Assembly (NCBI GenBank): GCA_020061545.1
Contig: JAGUYA010000182.1
Coordinates: 1 to 5,161, forward strand
DNA: 5,161 nucleotides
Source: Candidatus Omnitrophota bacterium
Lineage (GTDB): Bacteria > Omnitrophota > Gorgyraeia > Gygaellales > Profunditerraquicolaceae
Direction: 5' to 3'
Part shown: piece after piece, positions 1 to 4,995 of the stretch
How positions within the stretch are numbered: position 1 is the stretch's first letter
How the letters are laid out: each line of letters starts with the position of its first letter
Notes under the pieces: model-generated
What the model was told of the DNA's origin: nothing
What the model saw: the letters and a program-made list of their open reading frames with translations, nothing else
The model's database searches: none
Program-made: the position numbers and the translations under genes

Positions 1-132
1 GATATCGTCCTTCACCCTGATACACAGGGGTTACACTGGTTAGAATTACACAGGGGAGAAGATTTTGCCAAAAGAGGCGAGGAAGAGACGCGCAGGCAAT
101 TGGATAAAATCCGGCAGGTCATAAATGAATAA
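1..132 (+). CDS. Patatin-like phospholipase, C-terminal fragment (partial at window edge)
   Basis: The window opens inside a reading frame (frame 1) that runs 43 codons to TAA at 130-132. The visible tail reads DIVLHPDTQGLHW, then a charged helix with RGEDFAKRGEEETRRQL. Bacterial patatin-like (RssA-type) phospholipases commonly end with an 'aDvvIrPdvg.ihw.df..aeeli..GeeaaR' segment, and this tail matches that pattern well. Such enzymes are Ser-Asp dyad acyl hydrolases acting on membrane lipids. The catalytic GxSxG and DGG motifs would lie upstream and cannot be seen. The downstream lipoprotein starts 10 bases after the stop, so the two are probably co-transcribed. Family assignment rests on about 40 residues and is therefore moderate. 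Confidence 0.55.
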   Translation, partial: DIVLHPDTQGLHWLELHRGEDFAKRGEEETRRQLDKIRQVINE

Positions 133-138
133 AGGGGG
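133..138 (+). promoter_or_regulatory. Ribosome binding site of the first lipoprotein
   Basis: AGGGGG lies directly after the preceding TAA and 4 bases before the ATG at 143. An in-frame ATG at 125 lies upstream of this site and has no comparable sequence before it, so 143 is the preferred start. Choosing 143 also gives a normal signal peptide beginning MIKFKHYW. Confidence 0.6.
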
Positions 139-142
139 CGAA

Positions 143-604
143 ATGATAAAATTCAAACATTATTGGGTTATTGGGTTATTGGGTTATTGGGTTATTGGGT
201 TAGTTGGTTGTGCAAGCATAATTGAAGGCGCAAAAGGTATTGCCGGTGTTTCTACTAAAGTCCTGGAAGACAACCGTAAATCCGCCATAACCAAGACTTT
301 TAATTGTGATTATTTTACTTGCTATACTACGACCCTGGATATAGTAAAGCGCATTGAGGCATATATTTATGTACAAGATATAAAAAAGCATATGATTGCT
401 ATATACGTTTCTAGTGAAGATACCACGCCGGTAGGTTTATTCTTTAAAGAGATAGACAAAAACAATACCCAGGTTGAGGTATCTTCTCCGAGCACTTATG
501 CGAGAGAATTTATCTCGGAGAAGGCATTTCCTGTTTTAGATAAAACAATTACCTTAGAAGAACTGGAGGAAGAAACCCGTGTGCAAAAAGCAAAACAACA
601 ATAA
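143..604 (+). CDS. Small envelope lipoprotein with a microsatellite-encoded signal peptide
   Basis: The predicted protein has 153 residues from ATG 143; ATG 125 in the same frame would add six residues but is poorly placed. It has a short basic N-region (K3, K5), a hydrophobic stretch at residues 7-20, and a lipobox LVGC with the lipidated cysteine at C23. It is therefore expected to be exported, diacylated and anchored in a membrane. The mature part begins SIIEGAKGIAG and then has alternating polar and hydrophobic strands, a CDYFTC pair of cysteines near residues 53-58, and an acidic/basic C-terminal helix (EELEEETRVQKAKQQ). The layout (lipobox, Gly-rich linker, roughly 100-residue alpha/beta domain) resembles DUF3568-type lipoproteins and the second lipoprotein at 3856-4236. 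That relationship is inferred from architecture, not alignment. Function is unknown. Its 3' end overlaps the broken MazG-like gene by 26 bases. Confidence 0.8.
   Translation: MIKFKHYWVIGLLGYWVIGLVGCASIIEGAKGIAGVSTKVLEDNRKSAITKTFNCDYFTCYTTTLDIVKRIEAYIYVQDIKKHMIAIYVSSEDTTPVGLFFKEIDKNNTQVEVSSPSTYAREFISEKAFPVLDKTITLEELEEETRVQKAKQQ
161..200 (+). repeat. Five perfect tandem copies of an 8-bp unit, TATTGGGT
   Basis: TATTGGGT is repeated exactly at 161-168, 169-176, 177-184, 185-192 and 193-200. A degenerate sixth copy, TAGTTGGT, follows at 201-208. Eight is not a multiple of three, so the array is read in rotating register; three units (24 bases) encode the octapeptide YWVIGLLG. None of the three + frames through the unit contains a stop. 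The array encodes residues 7-20 of the lipoprotein, which is almost the whole hydrophobic core of its signal peptide. Confidence 0.95.
565..569 (+). promoter_or_regulatory. Ribosome binding site for the GTG start of the broken MazG-like gene
   Basis: GGAGG lies within the end of the lipoprotein gene, 9 bases before a GTG at 579. That GTG opens the frame containing the MazG-like N-terminal segment. No ATG is available in that frame between its upstream stop (TAG 555-557) and the conserved segment, so this site decides the start. Confidence 0.55.
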
Positions 605-846
605 GATTTGGAAGATAAATAAATTTATTACCGAATGCCATCGCATTGCCAAAAAGAAGGGCTGGTGGGACAGAGGAGGCCATGCGCAACCACGGCACAA
701 AAGACAGTATTGCCGAAGAACTGGCGGATTGCTGTATCCGTATCTTTGATTACTGCGGCGCAAGGGGTATTGATTTAGAAAAGACCCTCCTGGAAAAGAT
801 AGAATACAATAAAACCCGACCTTACCGTCATGGTAAAAAGTTCTAA
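579..846 (+). pseudogene. MazG-like nucleotide pyrophosphohydrolase, frameshifted with an internal deletion
   Basis: Two halves of one family lie in different frames. From GTG 579, one frame reads MCKKQNNN, then INKFITECHRIAKKKGWWD (615-671), the typical N-terminal helix of short MazG-like proteins. This frame ends at TGA 747-749 after 56 residues. From 673, the +1-shifted frame reads EEAMRNHG, then IAEELADCCIRIFDYCG, and ends with YNKTRPYRHGKKF at 844-846, the characteristic C-terminal half of the same family. Between GWWD and EEAMR an intact member would have roughly 20 more residues (the 'GELIALMHSELSEALEA' helix). That helix carries the first ExxE metal-binding motif, which is absent here; the second motif (ExxD in EELAD, 718-729) remains. 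Intact relatives hydrolyse nucleoside triphosphates to monophosphates using Mg2+. This copy should be inactive. An assembly error is the main alternative. The 3' end overlaps nnrE by 17 bases. Confidence 0.75.
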
Positions 847-1486
847 ATTACTCACCGCAAGACAATCCCGGGATATTGATATAAAAGCGCGCAACGTATT
901 TGGCATATCTACGCTTGTCTTAATGGAGAATGCCGGAAGGCAGGTTGCCGAAGAGGCAATAAAAATATTGCGCAGCGAGAGAAGTGTTGCGATATTCTGC
1001 GGCAGGGGAAACAATGGCGGAGATGGATTTGTAGCAGCAAGACACCTTTTAACTTATGGTATAAAACCCGATATATTTTTGGCAGGAAAGGTTTCCGAGG
1101 TGGAAAACGAGGCGAAGATAAATTTAGAGATTCTATTGAAATTAAAACAGAAGACAGTCGAGGTTGGCGAAGAAAGCCTGCATTTAGTTAAAAATAAGAT
1201 TTATCAATATGCTTTAATTATCGATGCACTTTTGGGTGTGGGTTTAGAGGGTGAAGTAAGGGGGATTTTTAGGGATTTAATCGGAATAATCAATACGGCA
1301 AAGGCTTATATTTTATCTGTGGATATACCTTCGGGTTTAGATGCTACAGGCGGTAAAGTTTTAGGTTGCTGTGTAAAGGCAGATAAAACAATTACCTTTG
1401 TAGCCAAGAAACGCGGTATGGTTTTAGGCGATGGGCCGAAATATTGCGGCAGGGTGATAGTCAAAGAGTTGGGAATACCACTATAG
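830..1486 (+). CDS. nnrE: NAD(P)H-hydrate epimerase (YjeF N-terminal domain, stand-alone)
   Basis: The 218-residue protein matches the YjeF_N/NnrE domain along its full length. It has the substrate-site segment LVLMENAGR (residues 29-37), the Rossmann-like loop GRGNNGGDGF (58-67), IIDALLGVGLEGEVRG around D132, and SVDIPSGLDATGG with D165 and D171. These cover the conserved nucleotide and cation-binding positions of the family. The enzyme epimerises R- and S-forms of hydrated NAD(P)H, formed by heat or GAPDH side reaction, so that the dehydratase can restore the cofactor. Many bacteria carry a fused protein of about 500 residues (epimerase plus ADP-dependent dehydratase); here only the epimerase domain is present and no dehydratase is in the window. 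The ATG lies within the last codons of the MazG-like gene and has no clear Shine-Dalgarno sequence, so translation may depend on ribosomes arriving from upstream. The product is cytoplasmic. Confidence 0.92.
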   Translation: MVKSSKLLTARQSRDIDIKARNVFGISTLVLMENAGRQVAEEAIKILRSERSVAIFCGRGNNGGDGFVAARHLLTYGIKPDIFLAGKVSEVENEAKINLEILLKLKQKTVEVGEESLHLVKNKIYQYALIIDALLGVGLEGEVRGIFRDLIGIINTAKAYILSVDIPSGLDATGGKVLGCCVKADKTITFVAKKRGMVLGDGPKYCGRVIVKELGIPL

Positions 1487-1487
1487 A

Positions 1488-1494
1488 AAGGAGG
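1488..1494 (+). promoter_or_regulatory. Strong ribosome binding site of the 77-residue protein
   Basis: AAGGAGG followed by GGG ends just before the ATG at 1499, with a 4-base gap. It is the best Shine-Dalgarno match in the window. It implies that the small downstream protein is made at a higher level than its neighbours, which have weak or no such sites. Confidence 0.8.
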
Positions 1495-1498
1495 GGGT

Positions 1499-1732
1499 AT
1501 GCCGTATGACAGCAGTTTGGATGAGCAATTATTTTCTCAGTCTTGGGAGGATGAAGGCGGAAAAATCGTGGTTAGCATACATTCTTATAATAAAGGTCCT
1601 AAGAAATTGCAGATTGCCAGAGAAATTAAGGACAGGATGGGCAATGCTGCTTTTGCTAAATTAGGAAGATTATCTAAGGAAGAAATCCGGGGGATTTTAC
1701 CTTTAATTCAGGAAGCAATAGCAATTATGTAA
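1499..1732 (+). CDS. Uncharacterised 77-residue cytoplasmic protein
   Basis: I cannot assign a named family with confidence. The protein begins MPYDSSLDEQLFSQSW, followed by a strand-rich stretch (KIVVSIHSYN, KKLQIAREIKD, AAFAKLGRLS) and a C-terminal helix, KEEIRGILPLIQEAIAIM. It has no cysteines, no signal peptide and no membrane segment. The beta-beta-beta-alpha pattern, with short basic strands and a final amphipathic helix, recalls PC4-like single-stranded nucleic-acid binding modules; this is a fold-level guess only. It is a real gene by its very strong ribosome binding site, its fit between two conserved genes with 12-base gaps on both sides, and its compact well-formed composition. I have an impression of similar 'MPYD.SLDE' proteins in candidate-phylum genomes but cannot verify it here. 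Confidence 0.8.
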   Translation: MPYDSSLDEQLFSQSWEDEGGKIVVSIHSYNKGPKKLQIAREIKDRMGNAAFAKLGRLSKEEIRGILPLIQEAIAIM

Positions 1733-1744
1733 AATGCTTATGAT

Positions 1745-2209
1745 ATGTGGGAAGATTTTAAATCCAGATTAAAAGGTAAGGTTATAGTCTTAGGTATCGG
1801 TAATCGGCTACGTAGTGACGATGGAGCGGGTTCGATTTTAGCCAGTCGCATGAAAGATAAAGTGTCTTTTACAGTTTACGATGCTGGCATGAGTCCGGAA
1901 AATTATTTAGGGAAGATTATTCAAGAAAAACCCGATACCGTAGTGATTATAGATGCGGTGGATTTTGGCGGAAGACCAGGAGGATTTAAGATTTTGGGAG
2001 CCGAAGATTTAAAGACAGTTAATCTCTTTGCTACGCATAATGCCTCGATAACAGTGGCGATAAATTACTTGCAAAATAATTTAAAGGTAGATATAATTAT
2101 TTTAATTATTCAACCAAAGTCAATTGCCTTGGGGGATAAATTAAACCAAGAAGTGTCTCGTGCTTTGAATAAATTAGAGGATTGGTTTTATGGCACAGGT
2201 AAAAACTAG
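1745..2209 (+). CDS. hycI: Hydrogenase maturation protease, HycI family
   Basis: The 154-residue protein has the signature of the endopeptidases that trim the C-terminal tail of the [NiFe]-hydrogenase large subunit after nickel insertion. Visible motifs are GIGNRLRSDDGAG (17-29), DAGMSPEN (46-53), IIDAVDFGGRPG (68-79), THNAS (97-101) and an IQP segment near the end. The nickel-sensing residues expected from HycI/HybD are D26, D70 and H98, and all are present. The SPEN motif after DAG resembles E. coli HycI ('APEN') more than HybD, pointing to a group 4 (membrane-bound, Ech/Hyc-type) hydrogenase as substrate; this is inference. No hydrogenase structural gene is in the window. The start has no clear ribosome binding site but lies 12 bases after the previous stop. 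The last 20 bases overlap the transporter gene. Confidence 0.9.
   Translation: MWEDFKSRLKGKVIVLGIGNRLRSDDGAGSILASRMKDKVSFTVYDAGMSPENYLGKIIQEKPDTVVIIDAVDFGGRPGGFKILGAEDLKTVNLFATHNASITVAINYLQNNLKVDIIILIIQPKSIALGDKLNQEVSRALNKLEDWFYGTGKN
2176..2181 (+). promoter_or_regulatory. Ribosome binding site of the NSS transporter
   Basis: AGAGGA lies inside the hydrogenase-protease gene, 8 bases before the transporter ATG at 2190. It supports that start, which overlaps the protease by 20 bases. The start also places the conserved TM1 motif at the usual distance from the N-terminus. Confidence 0.6.
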
Positions 2210-3758
2210 GAATACCTGGGGTTCGCGCTTGGGCGTGATTATGGCAGTAGCGGGTTCTGCCATAGGTCTGGGGAATTTCTTGAGATTTCCTGCTAAAGCT
2301 GCCTCAAACGGCGGCGGCGCATTTATGATTCCTTATTTTGTGTCGTTATTTTTGTTGGGCATACCGCTGATGTGGATTGAATGGACATTAGGCCGTTACG
2401 GCGGTGGTTTTGAACATGGCACAGCGCCGGGGATATTTCACAGTATCTGGCAGAAGAACCGCTTTATTAAATATTTTGGCGTCATCGGGATATTCGGGCC
2501 TTTAGTGATATTTATATATTATACCTATATAGAATCCTGGACCCTGGCTTATAGTTTCTTTGCCCTTCTGGGAAAATACAGTAAACTCACTAACCAGGCG
2601 ACAATGCAGAGTTTCCTCAGGGGTTTTCAGGGTCTGGAGAGTAATCAGTATTTTCAGGGGTTAGGACCCGCATATCTGTTTTTCTTCATCACTTTTATTT
2701 TGAATATCTGGGTGATATATTATGGAATAAAAGGCGGGATAGAACGGCTCTGTAAATGGGCCATGCCACTTTTATTTATCTTTGGTTTGGTGTTGTTGAT
2801 GAGGGTGGTTACTTTAGGCACGCCGGATTTAACCAAACCTGCATGGAATATTTCCGGCGGATTTGGTTTCTTATGGAATCCGGATTTTTCTACCTTAAAA
2901 TCTGCTCGGGTCTGGCTGGAAGCAGCAGGTCAGATATTCTTTACTTTAAGCGTAGGTATCGGAGTCATCCTTACCTATGCCAGCTATTTATCTAAGGGAG
3001 ACGATGTGGTTCTTTCTGGTCTGACTGCTGCCAGTACCAATGAATTAGCCGAGGTGATTTTAGGTGGCAGTATTGTTATCCCCGCAGCGTTTGTCTTCTT
3101 TGGTCCGCAAGATATACAGTCCATTGCCCGTTCCGGCGTATTTAATTTAGGATTTGTGACCATGCCTTTAATCTTAAACAAGCTGCCACTGGCACAAATT
3201 TTAGGATTTATCTGGTTTTCCCTTTTGTTTTTGGCAGGAGTGACTTCTTCGGTTTCACTGGCCCAGCCTGCAGTAGCATTTTTGGAAGACGAGTTTGATA
3301 TCGGTAGAAAAAAGGCAGTTTTAATCTTTGGGGTTATTTCCTTTTTACTCTGTCAGCCCGCAATATTTTTCTTAAAGAATGGCGTAGTGGATGAGCTGGA
3401 TTTCTGGGGCGGGACATTCTTTTTGGTTTTATTCGCTACCATCGAAACCATACTTTTTGCCTGGGTCTTTGGCATCCAGAAGGCCTGGGATGAGATACAC
3501 AAGGGTGCGGATATGCAGGTGCCTAAGATTTATAAATTTATTATCAGGTATATCACGCCTTTATTCTTATTTTTTATATTAGGGATGTGGTTCTGGCAGG
3601 AGTGGCTCCCGATAATATTTATGAAAAATGTCTCTTCGGCAAACCGGTTTTTTATTTTAGGCACAAGAATAGGACTATTATTGATTTTTCTGACCTTGGC
3701 AATTTTGGTAAAAGCTGCCTGGAAGAGAGAAAAAGTGCAATTAGAGAAGGCCAGATGA
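2190..3758 (+). CDS. Na+-dependent amino-acid transporter, neurotransmitter:sodium symporter (SLC6/NSS) family
   Basis: This 522-residue inner-membrane protein aligns by eye with LeuT almost without gaps in the core; residue numbers run two ahead of LeuT in TM1 and two behind it from TM6 on. TM1 has GSAIGLGNFLRFP with the unwound segment and N29 (LeuT N27). TM3 has IYYTYIESW. TM6 has IFFTLSVGIG with T252 and S254 (LeuT T254, S256). TM7 has STNELAE with N284 and E288 (LeuT N286, E290), and TM8 has AGVTSS with A349, T352 and S353. Both Na+ sites are therefore complete, and the glutamate at the E290 position predicts chloride independence. The hydrophobic pocket residue F259 of LeuT is I257 here. 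About 12 helices are expected. Substrate is unknown; small neutral amino acids are likely. The stop overlaps the start of a one-helix protein, as in systems where an NSS transporter has a small partner. Confidence 0.95.
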   Translation: MAQVKTRNTWGSRLGVIMAVAGSAIGLGNFLRFPAKAASNGGGAFMIPYFVSLFLLGIPLMWIEWTLGRYGGGFEHGTAPGIFHSIWQKNRFIKYFGVIGIFGPLVIFIYYTYIESWTLAYSFFALLGKYSKLTNQATMQSFLRGFQGLESNQYFQGLGPAYLFFFITFILNIWVIYYGIKGGIERLCKWAMPLLFIFGLVLLMRVVTLGTPDLTKPAWNISGGFGFLWNPDFSTLKSARVWLEAAGQIFFTLSVGIGVILTYASYLSKGDDVVLSGLTAASTNELAEVILGGSIVIPAAFVFFGPQDIQSIARSGVFNLGFVTMPLILNKLPLAQILGFIWFSLLFLAGVTSSVSLAQPAVAFLEDEFDIGRKKAVLIFGVISFLLCQPAIFFLKNGVVDELDFWGGTFFLVLFATIETILFAWVFGIQKAWDEIHKGADMQVPKIYKFIIRYITPLFLFFILGMWFWQEWLPIIFMKNVSSANRFFILGTRIGLLLIFLTLAILVKAAWKREKVQLEKAR

Positions 3759-3859
3759 GAATTGGCGGCTGGATATTTTTTATTTTTTCTTGGGGCTTAA
3801 TTCTGGGATTGACCACTCTTTGTTTTATAAAGGTATTCTCAAGGAAGGAACTAAGATGA
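3755..3859 (+). CDS. MetS-like small subunit of the NSS transporter (34 residues)
   Basis: A 34-codon gene starts with the ATG of the ATGA overlap that ends the transporter (stop TGA 3756-3758). It ends in a second ATGA overlap with the following lipoprotein (stop TGA 3857-3859). The product is one transmembrane helix, beginning MRIGGWIFFIFSWG and continuing LILGLTTLCFIKVF, with a basic tail SRKELR. This matches the compact single-helix proteins encoded directly after some NSS genes. The characterised example is MetS of Corynebacterium glutamicum, which is needed with MetP for methionine/alanine uptake. AGAGAAGG at 3743-3750 provides a ribosome binding site. I infer a membrane partner that stabilises or tunes the transporter. 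The case rests on position, exact overlaps and composition; 34 residues are too few for certainty about family. Confidence 0.82.
   Translation: MRIGGWIFFIFSWGLILGLTTLCFIKVFSRKELR
3842..3849 (+). promoter_or_regulatory. Ribosome binding site of the second lipoprotein
   Basis: AGGAAGGA lies inside the small-subunit gene, 6 bases before the ATG at 3856. An in-frame ATG at 3790 lacks such a site and would bury the signal peptide, so 3856 is the preferred start. Confidence 0.7.
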
Positions 3860-4236
3860 GAAAGATAATATTCTTTTTAATTCCGTGTATTTTTGTAAGT
3901 ATTTCAGGATGCGCACCTTTAATTGTAGGAGGTGCAGTGGGTGTCCTGGGAGGCTATGCTATTAGCAAAGATACAATACAGGGTGAAACGGATAAATCTT
4001 ACGATAGTCTGTGGGACTCTGCTTTAATGGTAGGTAGAATTCGCGGCCAAATAAAATATGAAGACCCAACCAAGGGCTATATTGAATTAGAGGCAGAGTC
4101 AAGCCGTGTATATATTAGATTGATTAGGCTGACTGCTGCGACTACCAGATTAAGGGTTTCGGCGCGTAAATATCACTTACCTAATTTAGGATTGGCCCAG
4201 GATATATTTGTGAAAATTATGGAGCAGGCAAGATGA
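3856..4236 (+). CDS. DUF3568-like envelope lipoprotein
   Basis: From ATG 3856 the protein has 126 residues. Its signal peptide is classical: MRKIIFFLIPCIFVSISGC, with lipobox ISGC and lipidated C19. The mature form starts APLIVGGAVGVLGGYAISKD, a glycine-rich linker, then about 85 residues with a helix (YDSLWDSALMVG), three or four strands (QIKYEDP, GYIELEAES, VYIRLIRL, TRLRVSARK) and a final helix (LAQDIFVKIMEQAR). This is the usual plan of DUF3568-type lipoproteins (helix, twisted sheet, helix). Their function is unknown. The start ATG shares bases with the stop of the transporter small subunit, so translation is probably coupled, which links this lipoprotein to an uptake system. It shares its plan with the lipoprotein at 143-604. 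An upstream in-frame start at 3790 would run through the small-subunit gene and is unlikely. Confidence 0.82.
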   Translation: MRKIIFFLIPCIFVSISGCAPLIVGGAVGVLGGYAISKDTIQGETDKSYDSLWDSALMVGRIRGQIKYEDPTKGYIELEAESSRVYIRLIRLTAATTRLRVSARKYHLPNLGLAQDIFVKIMEQAR

Positions 4237-4237
4237 C

Positions 4238-4297
4238 CCCTTTCGACTACGCTTGAGGGTTCATCCTGAGGGAGCGAGGCGAATCGAAGGATGAATT
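4238..4297 (+). repeat. REP-like palindromic element between the lipoprotein gene and pssA
   Basis: The whole gap between the two genes is one palindromic sequence. TTCATCCT (4260-4267) pairs perfectly with AGGATGAA (4288-4295). An outer TTCGA (4242-4246) can pair with TCGAA (4284-4288), and CGC (4249-4251 region) with GCG (4279-4281). The cores TTCGACTACGCTTGAG and TTCATCCTGAGGGAGCGAGG resemble, from memory, an interspersed palindrome seen in many environmental bacterial genomes (forms such as CATCCTGAGCGAAG and CGAAGGATG). Its right arm contains the pssA start codon. The copy is single in this window, so its repetitive nature is inferred from that resemblance. Confidence 0.65.
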
Positions 4298-4995
4298 TCT
4301 TAGCCAATTCTATTACGGTATTAAGCCTTATCTCGGGGTTTGTTTCTATAATTTTTTCTTTGGAGTCGCACTTTACCTTTGCCTCTTGGGCAATAATTCT
4401 CTCGGTATTATTCGATGGTTTGGACGGTCAAATTGCCAGAAAAAATCCTGTGCCCAGCGAATTCGGCAAAGAATTGGATTCATTGGTGGATGTGGTCTCT
4501 TTTGGCATTGCTCCGTCTGTTTTGGGTTATATCTTTGTTTATCGGCAATTTTATTTCTGGGCGACCCTGGCGTTATTCATTTATTTATTTTGTAGCGTAA
4601 TGCGGCTGGCTAAATACAATATTACCCCTAAGGAAAAACTGGCTAATTATTTTTATGGATTACCCACAACTGTAAGCGGAGGTATACTGGCTTCCCTTAT
4701 CCTGATATATAGAAAAGGAAAAGACATATCACCATTACCGCAGTCCATCCCCATTGTATTTATATTTATAGTTTTGTTCTTAGCATTTTTGATGGTTTCG
4801 CGGGTGAGATATCTAAATTTGGATGGCTTGAAACAGTTCCTCGGTAAGAAAACAAAATTTACAGTTTTAATTTTAATTATTTTGTTGATTCAGGCTGCTT
4901 TTTTTAGAAAAGCAGGCGTTACCCTATTTACGCTTTTTTTAATCTACTTGCTTTTTTCTCCTTTTGTGGTAAAAAGGTTAAATAATACCCATTAG
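4291..4995 (+). CDS. pssA: CDP-diacylglycerol-serine O-phosphatidyltransferase
   Basis: The 234-residue integral membrane enzyme makes phosphatidylserine from CDP-diacylglycerol and serine, the first step towards phosphatidylethanolamine. The CDP-alcohol phosphotransferase motif is complete: D42, D45, G46, A49, R50, G59, D63 and D67, with exactly eight residues between R50 and G59. The four aspartates bind two divalent metals and the substrate. DVVSFGIAPS (67-76) follows, typical of the Bacillus-type PssA rather than the E. coli phospholipase-D-like enzyme. Several hydrophobic helices follow, including two C-terminal ones ending near FSPFVVKR. The start MNFLANSIT matches the place where B. 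subtilis PssA starts (MNYIPCMIT), and the stop at 4267-4269 leaves no other upstream start. GAGG (4276-4279), 11 bases upstream and inside the repeat, is the only ribosome binding site candidate. The stop TAG ends on the first base of the tRNA. No phosphatidylserine decarboxylase gene is visible here. Confidence 0.93.
   Translation: MNFLANSITVLSLISGFVSIIFSLESHFTFASWAIILSVLFDGLDGQIARKNPVPSEFGKELDSLVDVVSFGIAPSVLGYIFVYRQFYFWATLALFIYLFCSVMRLAKYNITPKEKLANYFYGLPTTVSGGILASLILIYRKGKDISPLPQSIPIVFIFIVLFLAFLMVSRVRYLNLDGLKQFLGKKTKFTVLILIILLIQAAFFRKAGVTLFTLFLIYLLFSPFVVKRLNNTH

Noticed and set aside
125..142. ATG 125 as start of the first lipoprotein
   Set aside because: It lies before the AGGGGG site and overlaps the previous stop; ATG 143 has the better ribosome binding site and a normal signal peptide.
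161..208. CRISPR-like or binding-site array at the octamer repeats
   Set aside because: Units are 8 bp, directly adjacent with no spacers, and lie within a coding signal peptide; a microsatellite fits better.
646..846. A 66-codon frame from TTG 646 as an intact small gene
   Set aside because: Its first residues have no family match, whereas from 673 on it is the C-terminal half of a MazG-like protein whose N-terminus is in another frame; it is better described as a pseudogene.
554..1014. Minus-strand open frames at 554-763 and 775-1014
   Set aside because: They run opposite to well-supported genes, show no family motifs and have unlikely composition.
2984..3181. Minus-strand open frame inside the transporter
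   Set aside because: It lies antisense to the strongly conserved TM6-TM7 region and has no recognisable features.
3790..3855. N-terminal extension of the second lipoprotein from ATG 3790
   Set aside because: It would overlap most of the 34-residue gene and bury the signal peptide; ATG 3856 has a good ribosome binding site.
4956..4990. A promoter for the tRNA within the end of pssA
   Set aside because: AT-rich -10-like strings such as AAATAAT occur, but no convincing -35 box lies at the right distance.
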